Origin: an uncultured Oscillospiraceae bacterium
GTDB lineage: Bacteria > Bacillota > Clostridia > Oscillospirales > Oscillospiraceae
Reading direction: 5' to 3'
Assembly: GCA_910577915.1 (NCBI GenBank)
Contig: CAJTOM010000048.1
Coordinates: forward strand, 1-19,833
DNA: 19,833 bases
The position numbers and the translations under genes were made by a program. The notes beneath the pieces are model-generated. The model saw nothing but the letters and a program-made list of their open reading frames with translations, searched no databases and was not told the origin of the DNA. Numbering within the stretch: position 1 is the stretch's first letter; each line of letters starts with the position of its first letter. This document shows positions 13,062-19,833 of the stretch, in pieces.

Positions 13062-13709
13062 CTACACACAGTACAGGGCGATGCAGGCGTATTGCAGGAT
13101 GCTCCCCGCCAGCACGAACAGGTGCCAGACAAAGTGCATATAGTGCCGCTGGGATTTATAGAAGACGATGCCCGCCGTGTAGGCCACGCCGCCGGACACC
13201 AGCAGGCCCAGGCCCAGAGGCGGCAGGGCCGCCACGATGGCCCGCAGGGCCGCCACGACCAGCCAGCCCATCAGGGCGTACAGCGCAAGGCTCACCTTGT
13301 CAAAGCGCTTGAGGTCGATGGCGTTGAGGGTGATGCCGATGACCGCCAGGGTGGTGTTGGTCAAAAACAGCATCCACCCCGTGCGCCCACCCACCACCAG
13401 CAGGGACATGGGGATATAGGTGCCCAGGATGAGCACGAAGATGGAGCAGTGGTCCATGATCCGCAGTACCCGCTTGACCTCCGGCCGGCGGGCGGCGTGG
13501 TACACCGCCGAGGCGGTGTAGAGAAGCACCAGGCTCAGGGCGTAGGCCCCCAGGCTGAACACCGTTTTCGCTGAGCCGGTCATCACCCCACGGGCCAGCA
13601 GGGGCGCCGCCCCCGCCAGGGCCAGCAGGGCCCCCAGGGCGTGGGAGATGGTGTTGGCCAGCTCCTCGCCGGTGGTCTGCGTCCGTTTTTTCAATTCGCC
13701 GTCCATCAT
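13062..13709 (-). CDS. trhA: hemolysin III / TrhA-like membrane protein (PAQR superfamily)
   Basis: This 215-aa seven-helix membrane protein of the YqfA/TrhA/hemolysin III family has every conserved polar motif. These are EELANTISHALGALLAL (15-31), SAVYHAARR (67-75) with H71, RIMDHCSIFVLILGTYIP (83-100) with D86, and HFVWHLFVLAGS (192-203) with H192 and H196. In PAQR relatives the three His plus Asp/Ser bind zinc at a hydrolase-like site. The bacterial family is linked to membrane lipid/energetics homeostasis and, in some species, reported haemolysis; its true substrate is uncertain. Two ATGs in a row (13709, 13706) follow AAGGAGG. The second has the better spacing, so the first Met may not be used. 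The promoter overlaps palindromes that look like operators. Confidence 0.9.
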   Translation of the reverse strand: MMDGELKKRTQTTGEELANTISHALGALLALAGAAPLLARGVMTGSAKTVFSLGAYALSLVLLYTASAVYHAARRPEVKRVLRIMDHCSIFVLILGTYIPMSLLVVGGRTGWMLFLTNTTLAVIGITLNAIDLKRFDKVSLALYALMGWLVVAALRAIVAALPPLGLGLLVSGGVAYTAGIVFYKSQRHYMHFVWHLFVLAGSILQYACIALYCV

Positions 13710-13720
13710 GTCCTCCTTCC

Positions 13721-13737
13721 GCGATTCGGAGAATCGC
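13721..13737. promoter_or_regulatory. 17-bp perfect palindrome next to the trhA ribosome site
   Basis: GCGATTC-GGA-GAATCGC, 7-bp arms with a 3-bp centre, located in the 5' UTR just before AAGGAGG. It can form an RNA hairpin or be a protein-binding site. It has the same 7-3-7 layout as the next palindrome. Confidence 0.6.
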
Positions 13738-13742
13738 TATAT

Positions 13743-13759
13743 CTAATATTTGATATTAG
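13743..13759. promoter_or_regulatory. 17-bp perfect palindrome overlapping the trhA -10 box
   Basis: CTAATAT-TTG-ATATTAG with 7-bp arms and a 3-bp centre. It overlaps the end of the -10 box at 13758-13763 and covers the expected transcription start, a classic repressor position. AT-rich 7-3-7 palindromes are common for MarR-type dimers, and a MarR gene lies next door. Confidence 0.6.
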
Positions 13760-13786
13760 TATAAGCTGTTCTTACAAATATGTCAA
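13758..13786 (-). promoter_or_regulatory. promoter of the trhA-like gene
   Basis: On the minus strand consensus TTGACA (13781-13786), 17 bp, TATACT (13758-13763). Confidence 0.78.
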
Positions 13787-13820
13787 GTACCCGGCGGGGA
13801 TTATTTTTTGATTTTCCATA

Positions 13821-13856
13821 TTGCATTATTCTGCCGGATCGGCTATACTGATAGCC
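13821..13856 (+). promoter_or_regulatory. promoter of the DUF1836 gene with an overlapping palindrome
   Basis: TTGCAT (13821-13826), 17 bp, TATACT (13844-13849). The perfect palindrome GGCTAT-ACTG-ATAGCC (13841-13856) covers the -10 box, so a dimeric regulator could block it. DUF1836 proteins contain a MerR-like DNA-binding fold, making autoregulation plausible. Confidence 0.65.
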
Positions 13857-13887
13857 AAGAACTGGAAATTTACGAAGGAGGCTGTCT

Positions 13888-14475
13888 ATGCGCAGTGATA
13901 GGGAGACGCCCGCCGGCCGGCTGGCGCAGTGGCTGGAGGAGCTGGAGCGGTTCGATCTGCCGGACTGGGACAGCCTGCCCGAGCTGGATCTGTATATGGA
14001 CCAGGTGATCCTCCTGCTCACCCGGTACCTGGCCCCCATCGACCGGGACTCAGACGAGCGGTCCATCACCGCCAGCATCATCAACAACTATGTGCGCATG
14101 AAGGTGATGCCGCCGCCGGTAAAGAAGCGCTACTCCCGGACCCACCTGGCCTATCTGGTGATCATCTGCACCCTCAAGCAGAGTCTGAGCATCGCCTGTA
14201 TCCAGCGGCTGCTGCCCGCCGGCCAGGGCGAGGAGGCCGCCAGGGAGCTGTATACCCAGTTTATCCGGCAGTACCGCCGCTCCGTGGACTTCATCCGGGG
14301 AATCTCCGTCCGGGGCGGGCGGCTGGCGCTGGAGGACAGCGGGGAGTTGCTGATGGAGGGGGGCGGCAGCCTGACCCTCACCACCGCCATCCTGTCCACC
14401 CTGTCGAAGTCCCTGACGGAGTTTCTGCTCCGGCCGGAGGGCGGGGCGGAAGACGAGGACTACGACGACGAATAG
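13888..14475 (+). CDS. DUF1836 domain protein (putative DNA-binding regulator)
   Basis: This 195-aa protein carries the DUF1836 domain at about 34-140. It shows LDLYMDQVILLLTRYL (33-48), SIINNYVRMKVMPPPVKKRYSRTHLAYLVIICTLKQ (63-98, the strongly conserved core) and LSIACIQRLL (100-109). Family knowledge: these proteins look like MerR-type winged helix relatives and are thought to be regulators, but few have a described target. The C-terminus after ~165 is acidic (GGAEDEDYDDE). AAGGAGG (13875-13881) fixes the start. It stands alone between its own promoter and a strong terminator. No ligand domain is visible beyond ~140. Confidence 0.88.
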   Translation: MRSDRETPAGRLAQWLEELERFDLPDWDSLPELDLYMDQVILLLTRYLAPIDRDSDERSITASIINNYVRMKVMPPPVKKRYSRTHLAYLVIICTLKQSLSIACIQRLLPAGQGEEAARELYTQFIRQYRRSVDFIRGISVRGGRLALEDSGELLMEGGGSLTLTTAILSTLSKSLTEFLLRPEGGAEDEDYDDE

Positions 14476-14480
14476 GGAAC

Positions 14481-14518
14481 AAGGGGGAGCGGACGGCTAC
14501 AGCCGTCCGCTCCCCCTT
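14481..14518. terminator. bidirectional terminator between the convergent DUF1836 and pgi genes
   Basis: 18-bp perfect stem (14481-14498 / 14501-14518, AAGGGGGAGCGGACGGCT arm) with a tight TACA loop and short T tails on both strands. It lies 6 bp after the DUF1836 stop and 23 bp after the pgi stop. Confidence 0.85.
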
Positions 14519-14541
14519 TGGCGCAGGCGAAAAGGATGATA

Positions 14542-15864
14542 TTACTGCCCCAGCTTGGCCCGCAGGGCCGCGCCCATGTCCTCATAGCCGGGCTTCCCCA
14601 GCAGGGCGAACATGTTCTTCTTGTAGGCCTCCACGCCGGGCTGGTCGAAGGGGTTCACCCCCAGCAGGTAGCCGGAGAGGCCGCAGGCGTACTCGAAGAA
14701 GTAGATCAGCTCCCCGCAGGTGCGGGCGTCGATGGCGCCGGCGTGGACGATCAGGTTGGGCACGCCGCCCTCCACGTGGGCCAGGAGGGTGCCGTCCATG
14801 GCCTGGGTGGCGATGAAGTCCATGTCCCGGCCGGCCAGGAAGTTCAGGCCGTCGCCGTCGGACGCATCCCTGGGTACGCACAGCTGGCAGGCGCTCTTCC
14901 CGAAGCGGATGACGGTCTCGAACATGGTCCGCTCGCCGTCCTGGAGGTACTGGCCCATGGAGTGGAGGTCCGCGGTGAACTCCACGCTGGCGGGGAAGAG
15001 GCCCTTGCCATCCTTGCCCTCGCTCTCGCCATAGAGCTGCTTCCACCACTCGGCGAAGAAGCGGGCGCGGGGCTCGTAGGCCGCCAGGACCTCGATGCGC
15101 TTGCCCTGGCGGTAGAGGTCGTTCCGGGCGGCGGCGTACTGCCAGGCGGGGTTGACGGCCAGGTCGGGCTGGCGGCAGAGCTCCATCATGTCCGCCGCGC
15201 CGCCCATCAGCTCGTCCAGATTCACCCCCGCCACGGCGATGGGCAGCAGGCCCACGGCGGTGAGGACGCTGAAGCGGCCGCCCACGTCGTCGGGCACCAC
15301 GAAGCTCTCGTAACCCTCGGCGGCGGCCAGGGACTTGAGGGCCCCCCGGGCCTTGTCGGTGGTGGCGTAGATGCGCTTCGCGGCGCCGGCGCGGCCGTAC
15401 TTCTCCTCCAGCTTGGCCTTGAAGAAGCGGAAGGCAACGGCGGGCTCGGTGGTGGTGCCGGACTTGGAGATGACGTTGACAGAGAAGTCGTCGCCGCCGA
15501 TGAGGTCGAAGATCTCCTGGAGGGCGTCGCCGCTGAGGCCGTTGCCGGCGAAGTAGATGTTGGGGGTGTCCTTTTTGCGCAGGTTGTAGTTGTTGGAGCA
15601 CAGCAGCTCGATGACCGCCCGGGCCCCCAGGTAGCTGCCGCCGATGCCGATGACCACCAGGGCCTTGCTGTCGCTCTGGATCTGCCTGGCGGCGGCCTGG
15701 ATGCGGGCGTACTCCTCCTTGTCGTAGTCCTTGGGCAGGTTCACCCAGCCTACGAAGTCGCTGCCCCGGCCAGTGGCCTCCTGGAGCCAGGTGTGGGCCT
15801 GCTGGAGGTCCTGGACGTAGGAATCCGCCTTGGCGGCGCTGTTGGTGAGATTGACGCGAAGCAT
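14542..15864 (-). CDS. pgi: glucose-6-phosphate isomerase
   Basis: This 440-aa enzyme is full length for the Firmicutes type. It interconverts glucose-6-phosphate and fructose-6-phosphate in glycolysis and gluconeogenesis, in the cytoplasm. Motifs: VIGIGGSYLGARA (71-83, sugar-phosphate site), ISKSGTTTEP (132-141), the PGI signature DDVGGRFSVLTAVGLLP (192-208), the YGESEGKDGKG stretch (278-288) with the catalytic Glu region, LHSMGQ (300-305) with H301, and GVNPFDQPGVEAYK (402-415) ending in the catalytic-region Lys. The ATG at 15864 is preferred: AAGGAGG is 8 nt upstream, while the ATG at 15870 is only 2 nt away and the longer frame crosses the promoter. It is monocistronic with its own promoter and terminator. 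Confidence 0.96.
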   Translation of the reverse strand: MLRVNLTNSAAKADSYVQDLQQAHTWLQEATGRGSDFVGWVNLPKDYDKEEYARIQAAARQIQSDSKALVVIGIGGSYLGARAVIELLCSNNYNLRKKDTPNIYFAGNGLSGDALQEIFDLIGGDDFSVNVISKSGTTTEPAVAFRFFKAKLEEKYGRAGAAKRIYATTDKARGALKSLAAAEGYESFVVPDDVGGRFSVLTAVGLLPIAVAGVNLDELMGGAADMMELCRQPDLAVNPAWQYAAARNDLYRQGKRIEVLAAYEPRARFFAEWWKQLYGESEGKDGKGLFPASVEFTADLHSMGQYLQDGERTMFETVIRFGKSACQLCVPRDASDGDGLNFLAGRDMDFIATQAMDGTLLAHVEGGVPNLIVHAGAIDARTCGELIYFFEYACGLSGYLLGVNPFDQPGVEAYKKNMFALLGKPGYEDMGAALRAKLGQ

Positions 15865-15914
15865 GAGCATATCCTCCTTGTCGATGGGTAGGTAAAAAAT
15901 TGTATCCTGGTGAG

Positions 15915-15943
15915 AGTATAGCACACCGGGTTTCTCCAGGCAA
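15915..15943 (-). promoter_or_regulatory. pgi promoter
   Basis: On the minus strand TTGCCT (15938-15943), 17 bp, TATACT (15915-15920), about 50 bp before the pgi start. Confidence 0.75.
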
Positions 15944-15986
15944 GAGAAAGTAGGGGGAAAAGCCCGGATTTATTGCGCATATGAAA

Positions 15987-16018
15987 CGCCCTCCCGCGTT
16001 GTGTGGACGGGGAGGGCG
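15987..16018 (-). terminator. terminator of the chemotaxis operon
   Basis: Stem CGCCCTCCC/GGGAGGGCG (15987-15995 / 16010-16018) with a 14-nt loop, followed on the minus strand by TTT. It lies 24 bp after the cheB stop. Confidence 0.65.
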
Positions 16019-16042
16019 CGGCTGATGGCTGTATGGGGGGAG

Positions 16043-17092
16043 CTACAGCTGCCCCAGCTGGCGCAGCAGGACGCCGGCGATGTTCTCACAGGAGGCCTGG
16101 ATCTGGACAGCCCCGATGTTCTGGGCCACCATGGGCATGCCGTAGACCACGCTGGATTCCTTGTCCTGGCCGATGGTGAAGGCTCCGGCCTTGCGCATCT
16201 GCAGCAGGCCGTCGGCCCCGTCCCGGCCCATACCGGTCATAATGATCCCCACCATCTTGCAGCGGACCTGCTCCGCCATGGAGAAGAACAGAGCGTCCAC
16301 CGACGGGCGGTGGCCGCTGACCTTCTCCCCCTGGACGCAGGCCACGGTGTAGCGGGAGCCGCTGCGGACGATGCGCATCTGGTAGTCCGCCGGCGCCAGC
16401 AGGGCCAGGCCCCGGCGCACCTCGTCGCCGTGCCGTGCCTCCCGCACCTCCATCTGGCACAGGCGGTTGAGGCGGTCGGCATACATCTGGGTGAAGCCGG
16501 TGGGCATGTGCTGGACGATCAGCATCCCCGGAATGTCGGCGGGCAGGCGCTTGAGCACCTCCAGAGTGGCCTCGGTGCCGCCGGTGGAGGCCCCCAGGCC
16601 GATGATGACCTGGTCCAGGGCGGGCCGCTGCCCCAGCAGGGGGAGGGGCGCGCCGGCGCCAGCGGCCCCCGGTATGGCGGAGACCGGGCTCCGGCGGACC
16701 TGAGCCCCGGCGGCGGCCTGGACCTTCTGGGTCAGGGCGGCGATAAAGCTCTCGTTCTGCCCCGCCTCCGGCTTGCGGACAAAGTCCACCGCGCCGGCGC
16801 TCAGAGCGTCGAATACCCGCAGGTTCAAAGAGGACACCAGGATCACCGGCAGGGGGTGGCGGGGCAGCAGCTGCTTGAGGAAGTCGATGCCGCTTATGCC
16901 GGGCATCTCCACATCCAGGGTGAGTACGTCCGGCCGGAGCTGCGCAATCTTTGCCATGGCGTCGTTGGCGTTGAAGCCGGTGCCGACGATCTCGATCTGG
17001 GGGGTTTTGGACAGCCCCGTGGTGATCATGGTGCGGGCCATAATGGAGTCGTCCACCACCATGACGCGGATTTTCTTGTTGACAGGCCACAT
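16043..17092 (-). CDS. cheB: chemotaxis response regulator protein-glutamate methylesterase/deamidase
   Basis: This 349-aa CheB has an N-terminal receiver domain (about 8-125). The acidic pocket is VVDDS (12-16), the phospho-acceptor is D60 in LTLDVEMPG, and K107 is in FVRKPE. A Pro/Ala/Gly-rich linker (about 126-158) follows, then the methylesterase domain (about 160-345) with the catalytic triad S169 (GLGASTGG), H195 (VQHMPTG) and D291 (GMGRDGADG). CheB removes methyl groups from chemoreceptor glutamates after phosphorylation by CheA, resetting adaptation. It is the last gene of the cheA-cheW-cheR-cheB operon. ATG 17092 has AAGGAG about 11 nt upstream. A 110-bp gap with hairpins separates it from cheR, unlike the tight spacing of the other genes. 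Confidence 0.95.
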   Translation of the reverse strand: MWPVNKKIRVMVVDDSIMARTMITTGLSKTPQIEIVGTGFNANDAMAKIAQLRPDVLTLDVEMPGISGIDFLKQLLPRHPLPVILVSSLNLRVFDALSAGAVDFVRKPEAGQNESFIAALTQKVQAAAGAQVRRSPVSAIPGAAGAGAPLPLLGQRPALDQVIIGLGASTGGTEATLEVLKRLPADIPGMLIVQHMPTGFTQMYADRLNRLCQMEVREARHGDEVRRGLALLAPADYQMRIVRSGSRYTVACVQGEKVSGHRPSVDALFFSMAEQVRCKMVGIIMTGMGRDGADGLLQMRKAGAFTIGQDKESSVVYGMPMVAQNIGAVQIQASCENIAGVLLRQLGQL

Positions 17093-17140
17093 ATCGCGGT
17101 TTTCTCCTTTTCCAATTGCTTACGCCCCGGAAAGGGGCCG

Positions 17141-17200
17141 CCCGCCGCCGCGGAAGGACCGCGGGGCGGGTGAACGGGCTCTGGCGGCCCGCGCCAGAGC
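17141..17200 (-). other. two strong hairpins between cheR and cheB
   Basis: A 12-bp stem with one bulge (17141-17153 / 17159-17170, CCGCGG core) and an 8-bp stem GCTCTGGC/GCCAGAGC (17178-17185 / 17193-17200). The second starts 2 bp after the cheR stop. No T-run follows on the minus strand, so rather than full terminators they may stabilise the cheR mRNA end or lower cheB expression relative to cheR. Confidence 0.55.
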
Positions 17201-17202
17201 GG

Positions 17203-18015
17203 CTACCGCTTCTGGAACGTGGAGGGGGCCACAGTCTGATAGGGGTTATTCTGTCCCAGGTTCTCCGAGTGGCTGATCATCAGATAGCCGCCAGGGACGG
17301 TGGCGTCGTAGAACCGGCGCACCAGGGCGTCCTTGGTGGGCTGGTCGAAATAGATCATCACGTTCCGGCAGAAGATCACGTCAAATTTCAGGCGGAACTT
17401 GATGGGGTCCATGAGGTTGAAGGTCTGGAAGATGACGTTGTTGCGGATCTCCGGGGCTACCATGAACTGGCTGGTGCCCTTCACAGGGGTGAAGTAGCGC
17501 TTGCGCCAGTTGGCGGGCACGGTGTCGGGCAGCTCGTAGATCCCCTTCTTCGCGCTGGCCAGTGCCTTCTGGGAGATGTCGGTGGCCAGGATGCGGGTGT
17601 CCCACTGGCCGGCCTGGGCCCCCAGAAATTCCTTGATATAGATGGAGAGGTTGTAGGGCTCCTCCCCGCTGGAGCAGCCGGCGCTCCAGATGGCCATGAC
17701 CTTGTCCCGCTGGTGGCGGCGCACCAGCTCCGGCAGGATGGTCTTGACGAAGAAGTCGAAGTGCTCCGTCTCCCGCATGAAGAAGGTGTAGTTGGTGGTC
17801 AGGCGGTTGAGTACCGCCTCCATGTCGGCGGGGTTGCGGTCCTTCAGCAGGGCGGAGACAAAGGGGGTGTAGCTGGTGTATCCCTTCTGGCTGACGAAGG
17901 AGGAGAGACGGCTGGTCACCAGCTGCCGCTTCTGTGCCAGGGTGATGCCGTATTCCTTGTGGATGAACTGTGTCAGACGCTGAAAATCGTCGTCTGAGAT
18001 GGTGGTCAATGCCAT
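17203..18015 (-). CDS. cheR: chemoreceptor glutamate methyltransferase
   Basis: This 270-aa CheR is full length. The N-terminal helical domain (1-70) is followed by the SAM-dependent methyltransferase domain with TNYTFFMRE (74-82), SAGCSSGEEPY (111-121, SAM-binding loop), LATDIS (143-148), VIFCRNVMIYF (213-223) and GGYLMISHSENL (242-253). It adds methyl groups from S-adenosylmethionine to receptor glutamates, opposing CheB. No C-terminal TPR region is present. It starts at ATG 18015 behind GGAAAGGAGG. Only 25 bp separate it from cheW, so it is co-transcribed. Confidence 0.95.
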   Translation of the reverse strand: MALTTISDDDFQRLTQFIHKEYGITLAQKRQLVTSRLSSFVSQKGYTSYTPFVSALLKDRNPADMEAVLNRLTTNYTFFMRETEHFDFFVKTILPELVRRHQRDKVMAIWSAGCSSGEEPYNLSIYIKEFLGAQAGQWDTRILATDISQKALASAKKGIYELPDTVPANWRKRYFTPVKGTSQFMVAPEIRNNVIFQTFNLMDPIKFRLKFDVIFCRNVMIYFDQPTKDALVRRFYDATVPGGYLMISHSENLGQNNPYQTVAPSTFQKR

Positions 18016-18040
18016 GACGCCGCCTCCTTTCCTGCGAGAA

Positions 18041-18520
18041 TCATCCGTGGAGCAGCAGGCTGCAGTCCAGGATCAGCATGGTGCCGCCCTCCGCCAGGGA
18101 GCACATGCCGGAGATCAGCTTCTGAGGGTTCTGGGTGGGCATGGGCAGGATGGTGTCCCGGGGGATGTCCACCATCTTCTCCACCCCGTCCACCAGGATG
18201 CCCACGCAGTTGTTGTCCACGTTGACCACCATGATGCAGTTCTCCCCGGCCTCGGGCTTGCCCAGGCGCAGGCGGATGTCGATGATGGGGATGATCTGGC
18301 CCCGCAGATTGATGATGCCGCGCACGTAGTGGGGCACCCGGGGCAGGCGGGTGATGGAGTGCTCGGTGATGAGCTCCACCACCTGCTCCGCGTCGATGCC
18401 GTAGAACAGGTTGTCGGAGACAAAGATGAGATATTTGTCCGTCAGGATCTCAGGGGCGCCGTCCGCAGCGGCGGCGTCCGGCTCGGTTTCCCTGGCAAAG
18501 AGTACATTTTCCTCTGACAT
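18041..18520 (-). CDS. cheW: chemotaxis adaptor protein
   Basis: This 159-aa CheW is a single SH3-like adaptor domain. The first ~25 residues are acidic and probably disordered. The core starts at DKYLIFVSDNLFYGIDAEQVVELI (28-51), continues through RLPRVPHYVRGIINLRGQIIPIIDIRLRLG (58-87, the hallmark CheW motif) and GILVDGVEKMV (107-117), and ends near the C-terminus. It links chemoreceptors to the kinase CheA in the membrane-associated array. It lies 30 bp behind cheA, with AGAAGGGAG upstream of ATG 18520. Confidence 0.94.
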   Translation of the reverse strand: MSEENVLFARETEPDAAAADGAPEILTDKYLIFVSDNLFYGIDAEQVVELITEHSITRLPRVPHYVRGIINLRGQIIPIIDIRLRLGKPEAGENCIMVVNVDNNCVGILVDGVEKMVDIPRDTILPMPTQNPQKLISGMCSLAEGGTMLILDCSLLLHG

Positions 18521-18550
18521 ATTGGTTTGCTCCCTTCTTTTCCGGATAAA

Positions 18551-19833
18551 TCAGAACATCTCCTGACCGGCGTTGTACAGGTTGGCGATGTCCAGGATGA
18601 TGCTGATGCTGCCGTCGCCCATGATGCTGCAGCCGGTGATGCCGCAGCTCTTGACGTTGAAGCTGTTGACATAGGCGGGCAGGGGCTTGACGACGATCTG
18701 CTGCTGGCCCAGCAGCTCATCCACAAACAGGCAGTAGGACCGGTCGCCGGCCTCCACCCAGATGAGGATGCCGTCCTCGATCCGGTCGTGGCCCTCGTCC
18801 ATCTGGAACAGCTCCTTGGCCCGGATGACGGGGTAGAAGCTGTCGAGCATCTTCATCATCTCGCCCTTGGCGGGGTCGTAGACGATGTCCCCGTCGGCCA
18901 CCTTCAGGGAGGAGCGGATGTTGTTGATGGGGATGGTGAACAGGGAGGAGCCCACAGACACCTCCATGCCGTCCATGATGGCCATGGTCAGGGGGATCTT
19001 CAGCGTGGTGGTCATGCCCTTGCCCCACTCGCTGGAGATGGACACGGTGCCGCCCACGTCGGCCACGTTCTTTTTCACCACGTCCATGCCCACGCCTCTG
19101 CCGGAGAACTCGGTGACCTCGGTGTTGGTGGAGAAGCCGGGCATCATAAGGAAGTTGAGGATCTCCTTCTGGCTGTACTCCTGGCTGGGGTCCGCCAGGC
19201 CCTGGCGGATGGCCTTGTTGAGCACCGCCTGGATGTTGGCCCCCTGGCCGTCGTCCTTGATCTCAATGATGACCTCGCTGCCGGTGTGGCGGGCGGAGAG
19301 AATGATCTCGCCCACGGGGTCCTTGCCGGCGGCGATGCGGTCGGCCTCGTTCTCCTCCAGGCCGTGGTCCATGGAGTTGCGCACGATGTGCATGATGGGG
19401 TCGCTGATGGAGTCCACGATGGTCTTGTCCACCTCGGTGTCCTCGCCGATGAGGGTGAGCTTGGCCCGCTTGCCCAGCTTCTTGCTCATGTCCCGCACGA
19501 TGCGGTTCATCTTCTGGAAGGTGTTGGACACGGGGACCATGCGCAGGGACATGGACACATCCTGGAGGTCGTCGGTGAGCTTGCGCAGCTCACGGGCGGA
19601 CTTGGTGAAGTTGTCCAGCCGCAGCCCCTTGAGGTCGGGGGAGGCGGTGACCATGGACTCGGTGATGACGATCTCGCTGACCACCGCCATGAGCTGGTCG
19701 AGCTTGGAGAGGTTGACGCTGATGAGGCTCTCCTTGGCGTGCTGCTGTCCGCCGGCGGGGGCGGGAGCGGCGGGCTTGGCAGGCTCCGCCGAGGGGGCGG
19801 GGGCCTGGGCGGCAGGCGCGGCGCCGGCGGGCT
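18551..19833 (-). CDS. cheA: chemotaxis histidine kinase, 5' part outside the window
   Basis: The last ~427 codons of CheA are present; the frame is open to the window edge, so the true start and the phosphotransfer (Hpt) and CheY-binding domains are missing here. Order in the visible part: an Ala/Pro-rich linker (about 1-30) that ends at GGQQHAKE, then the dimerisation helix start SLISVNLSKLDQLM. The ATP-binding kinase core follows, with the N box HIVRNSMDHGLE, G1 DDGQGANI and G2 GRGVGMDVV. The C-terminal CheW-like regulatory domain (VGSSLFTIPINNI through SIILDIANLYN) closes it. CheA autophosphorylates under receptor control and passes phosphate to CheY and CheB. The M at 19690 is internal, not the start. 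It is first in the visible operon order cheA-cheW-cheR-cheB. Confidence 0.95.
   Translation of the reverse strand, partial: PAGAAPAAQAPAPSAEPAKPAAPAPAGGQQHAKESLISVNLSKLDQLMAVVSEIVITESMVTASPDLKGLRLDNFTKSARELRKLTDDLQDVSMSLRMVPVSNTFQKMNRIVRDMSKKLGKRAKLTLIGEDTEVDKTIVDSISDPIMHIVRNSMDHGLEENEADRIAAGKDPVGEIILSARHTGSEVIIEIKDDGQGANIQAVLNKAIRQGLADPSQEYSQKEILNFLMMPGFSTNTEVTEFSGRGVGMDVVKKNVADVGGTVSISSEWGKGMTTTLKIPLTMAIMDGMEVSVGSSLFTIPINNIRSSLKVADGDIVYDPAKGEMMKMLDSFYPVIRAKELFQMDEGHDRIEDGILIWVEAGDRSYCLFVDELLGQQQIVVKPLPAYVNSFNVKSCGITGCSIMGDGSISIILDIANLYNAGQEMF

Noticed and set aside
14518..15891. 457-residue + strand frame opposite pgi
   Set aside because: Shadow frame; the minus strand has all glucose-6-phosphate isomerase signatures.

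Overview
The window looks like chromosome of a high-GC, Gram-positive-type Clostridia, most likely an Oscillospiraceae-like gut Firmicute. This rests on strong AAGGAGG ribosome binding sites, clear sigma-A promoters (TTGACA-17-TATAAT type), SLH, DUF1836 and DUF3810 proteins, a Clostridia-style serine recombinase, and a cheA-cheW-cheR-cheB operon. The genus assignment is an inference from family recognition, not a search result.

Layout. 1-270: three tandem hairpins and a promoter. 271-1653 (+): an atypical 460-aa ROK-family protein. 1703-2307 (-): a serine recombinase that converges on it, has lost its stop codon and carries Arg-to-His at a catalytic position. 2468-3778 (-): a secreted protein with three SLH domains. 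3779-4185: a gene-free stretch with two face-to-face promoters, a large inverted repeat and a strong + strand terminator. It could encode an unassigned structured RNA, or a long leader for the SLH gene, or both. 4186-6213 (-): an AT-richer four-gene operon with three tandem paralogous four-helix membrane proteins and a lipoprotein, showing duplication scars. Divergent from it, 6456-7430 (+) encodes a D-cysteine desulfhydrase/ACC deaminase-type PLP enzyme. It is followed by a DUF3810 membrane metalloprotease-like protein (7528-8607) whose promoter sits inside a 36-bp palindrome.

8922-12056 (+) is a 1044-aa cytoplasmic Sel1-repeat solenoid of 27 repeats with a 324-bp higher-order period and two cysteines in most repeats. 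Next come a MarR regulator (12330-12767, -), a hemolysin III/TrhA membrane protein (13062-13709, -), a DUF1836 protein (13888-14475, +) and glucose-6-phosphate isomerase (14542-15864, -). The last block (16043-19833, -) is a chemotaxis operon transcribed cheA (5' end outside the window), cheW, cheR, cheB, forming the kinase-adaptor-methylation core of a chemoreceptor array.

The most unusual parts are the 3779-4185 intergenic block, the small-membrane-protein/lipoprotein cassette, the stopless recombinase antisense to the ROK gene, and the regularly amplified Cys-rich Sel1 protein. Several promoters (7461-7489, 13758-13786, 13821-13849) overlap near-perfect palindromes, which suggests local repressor control.
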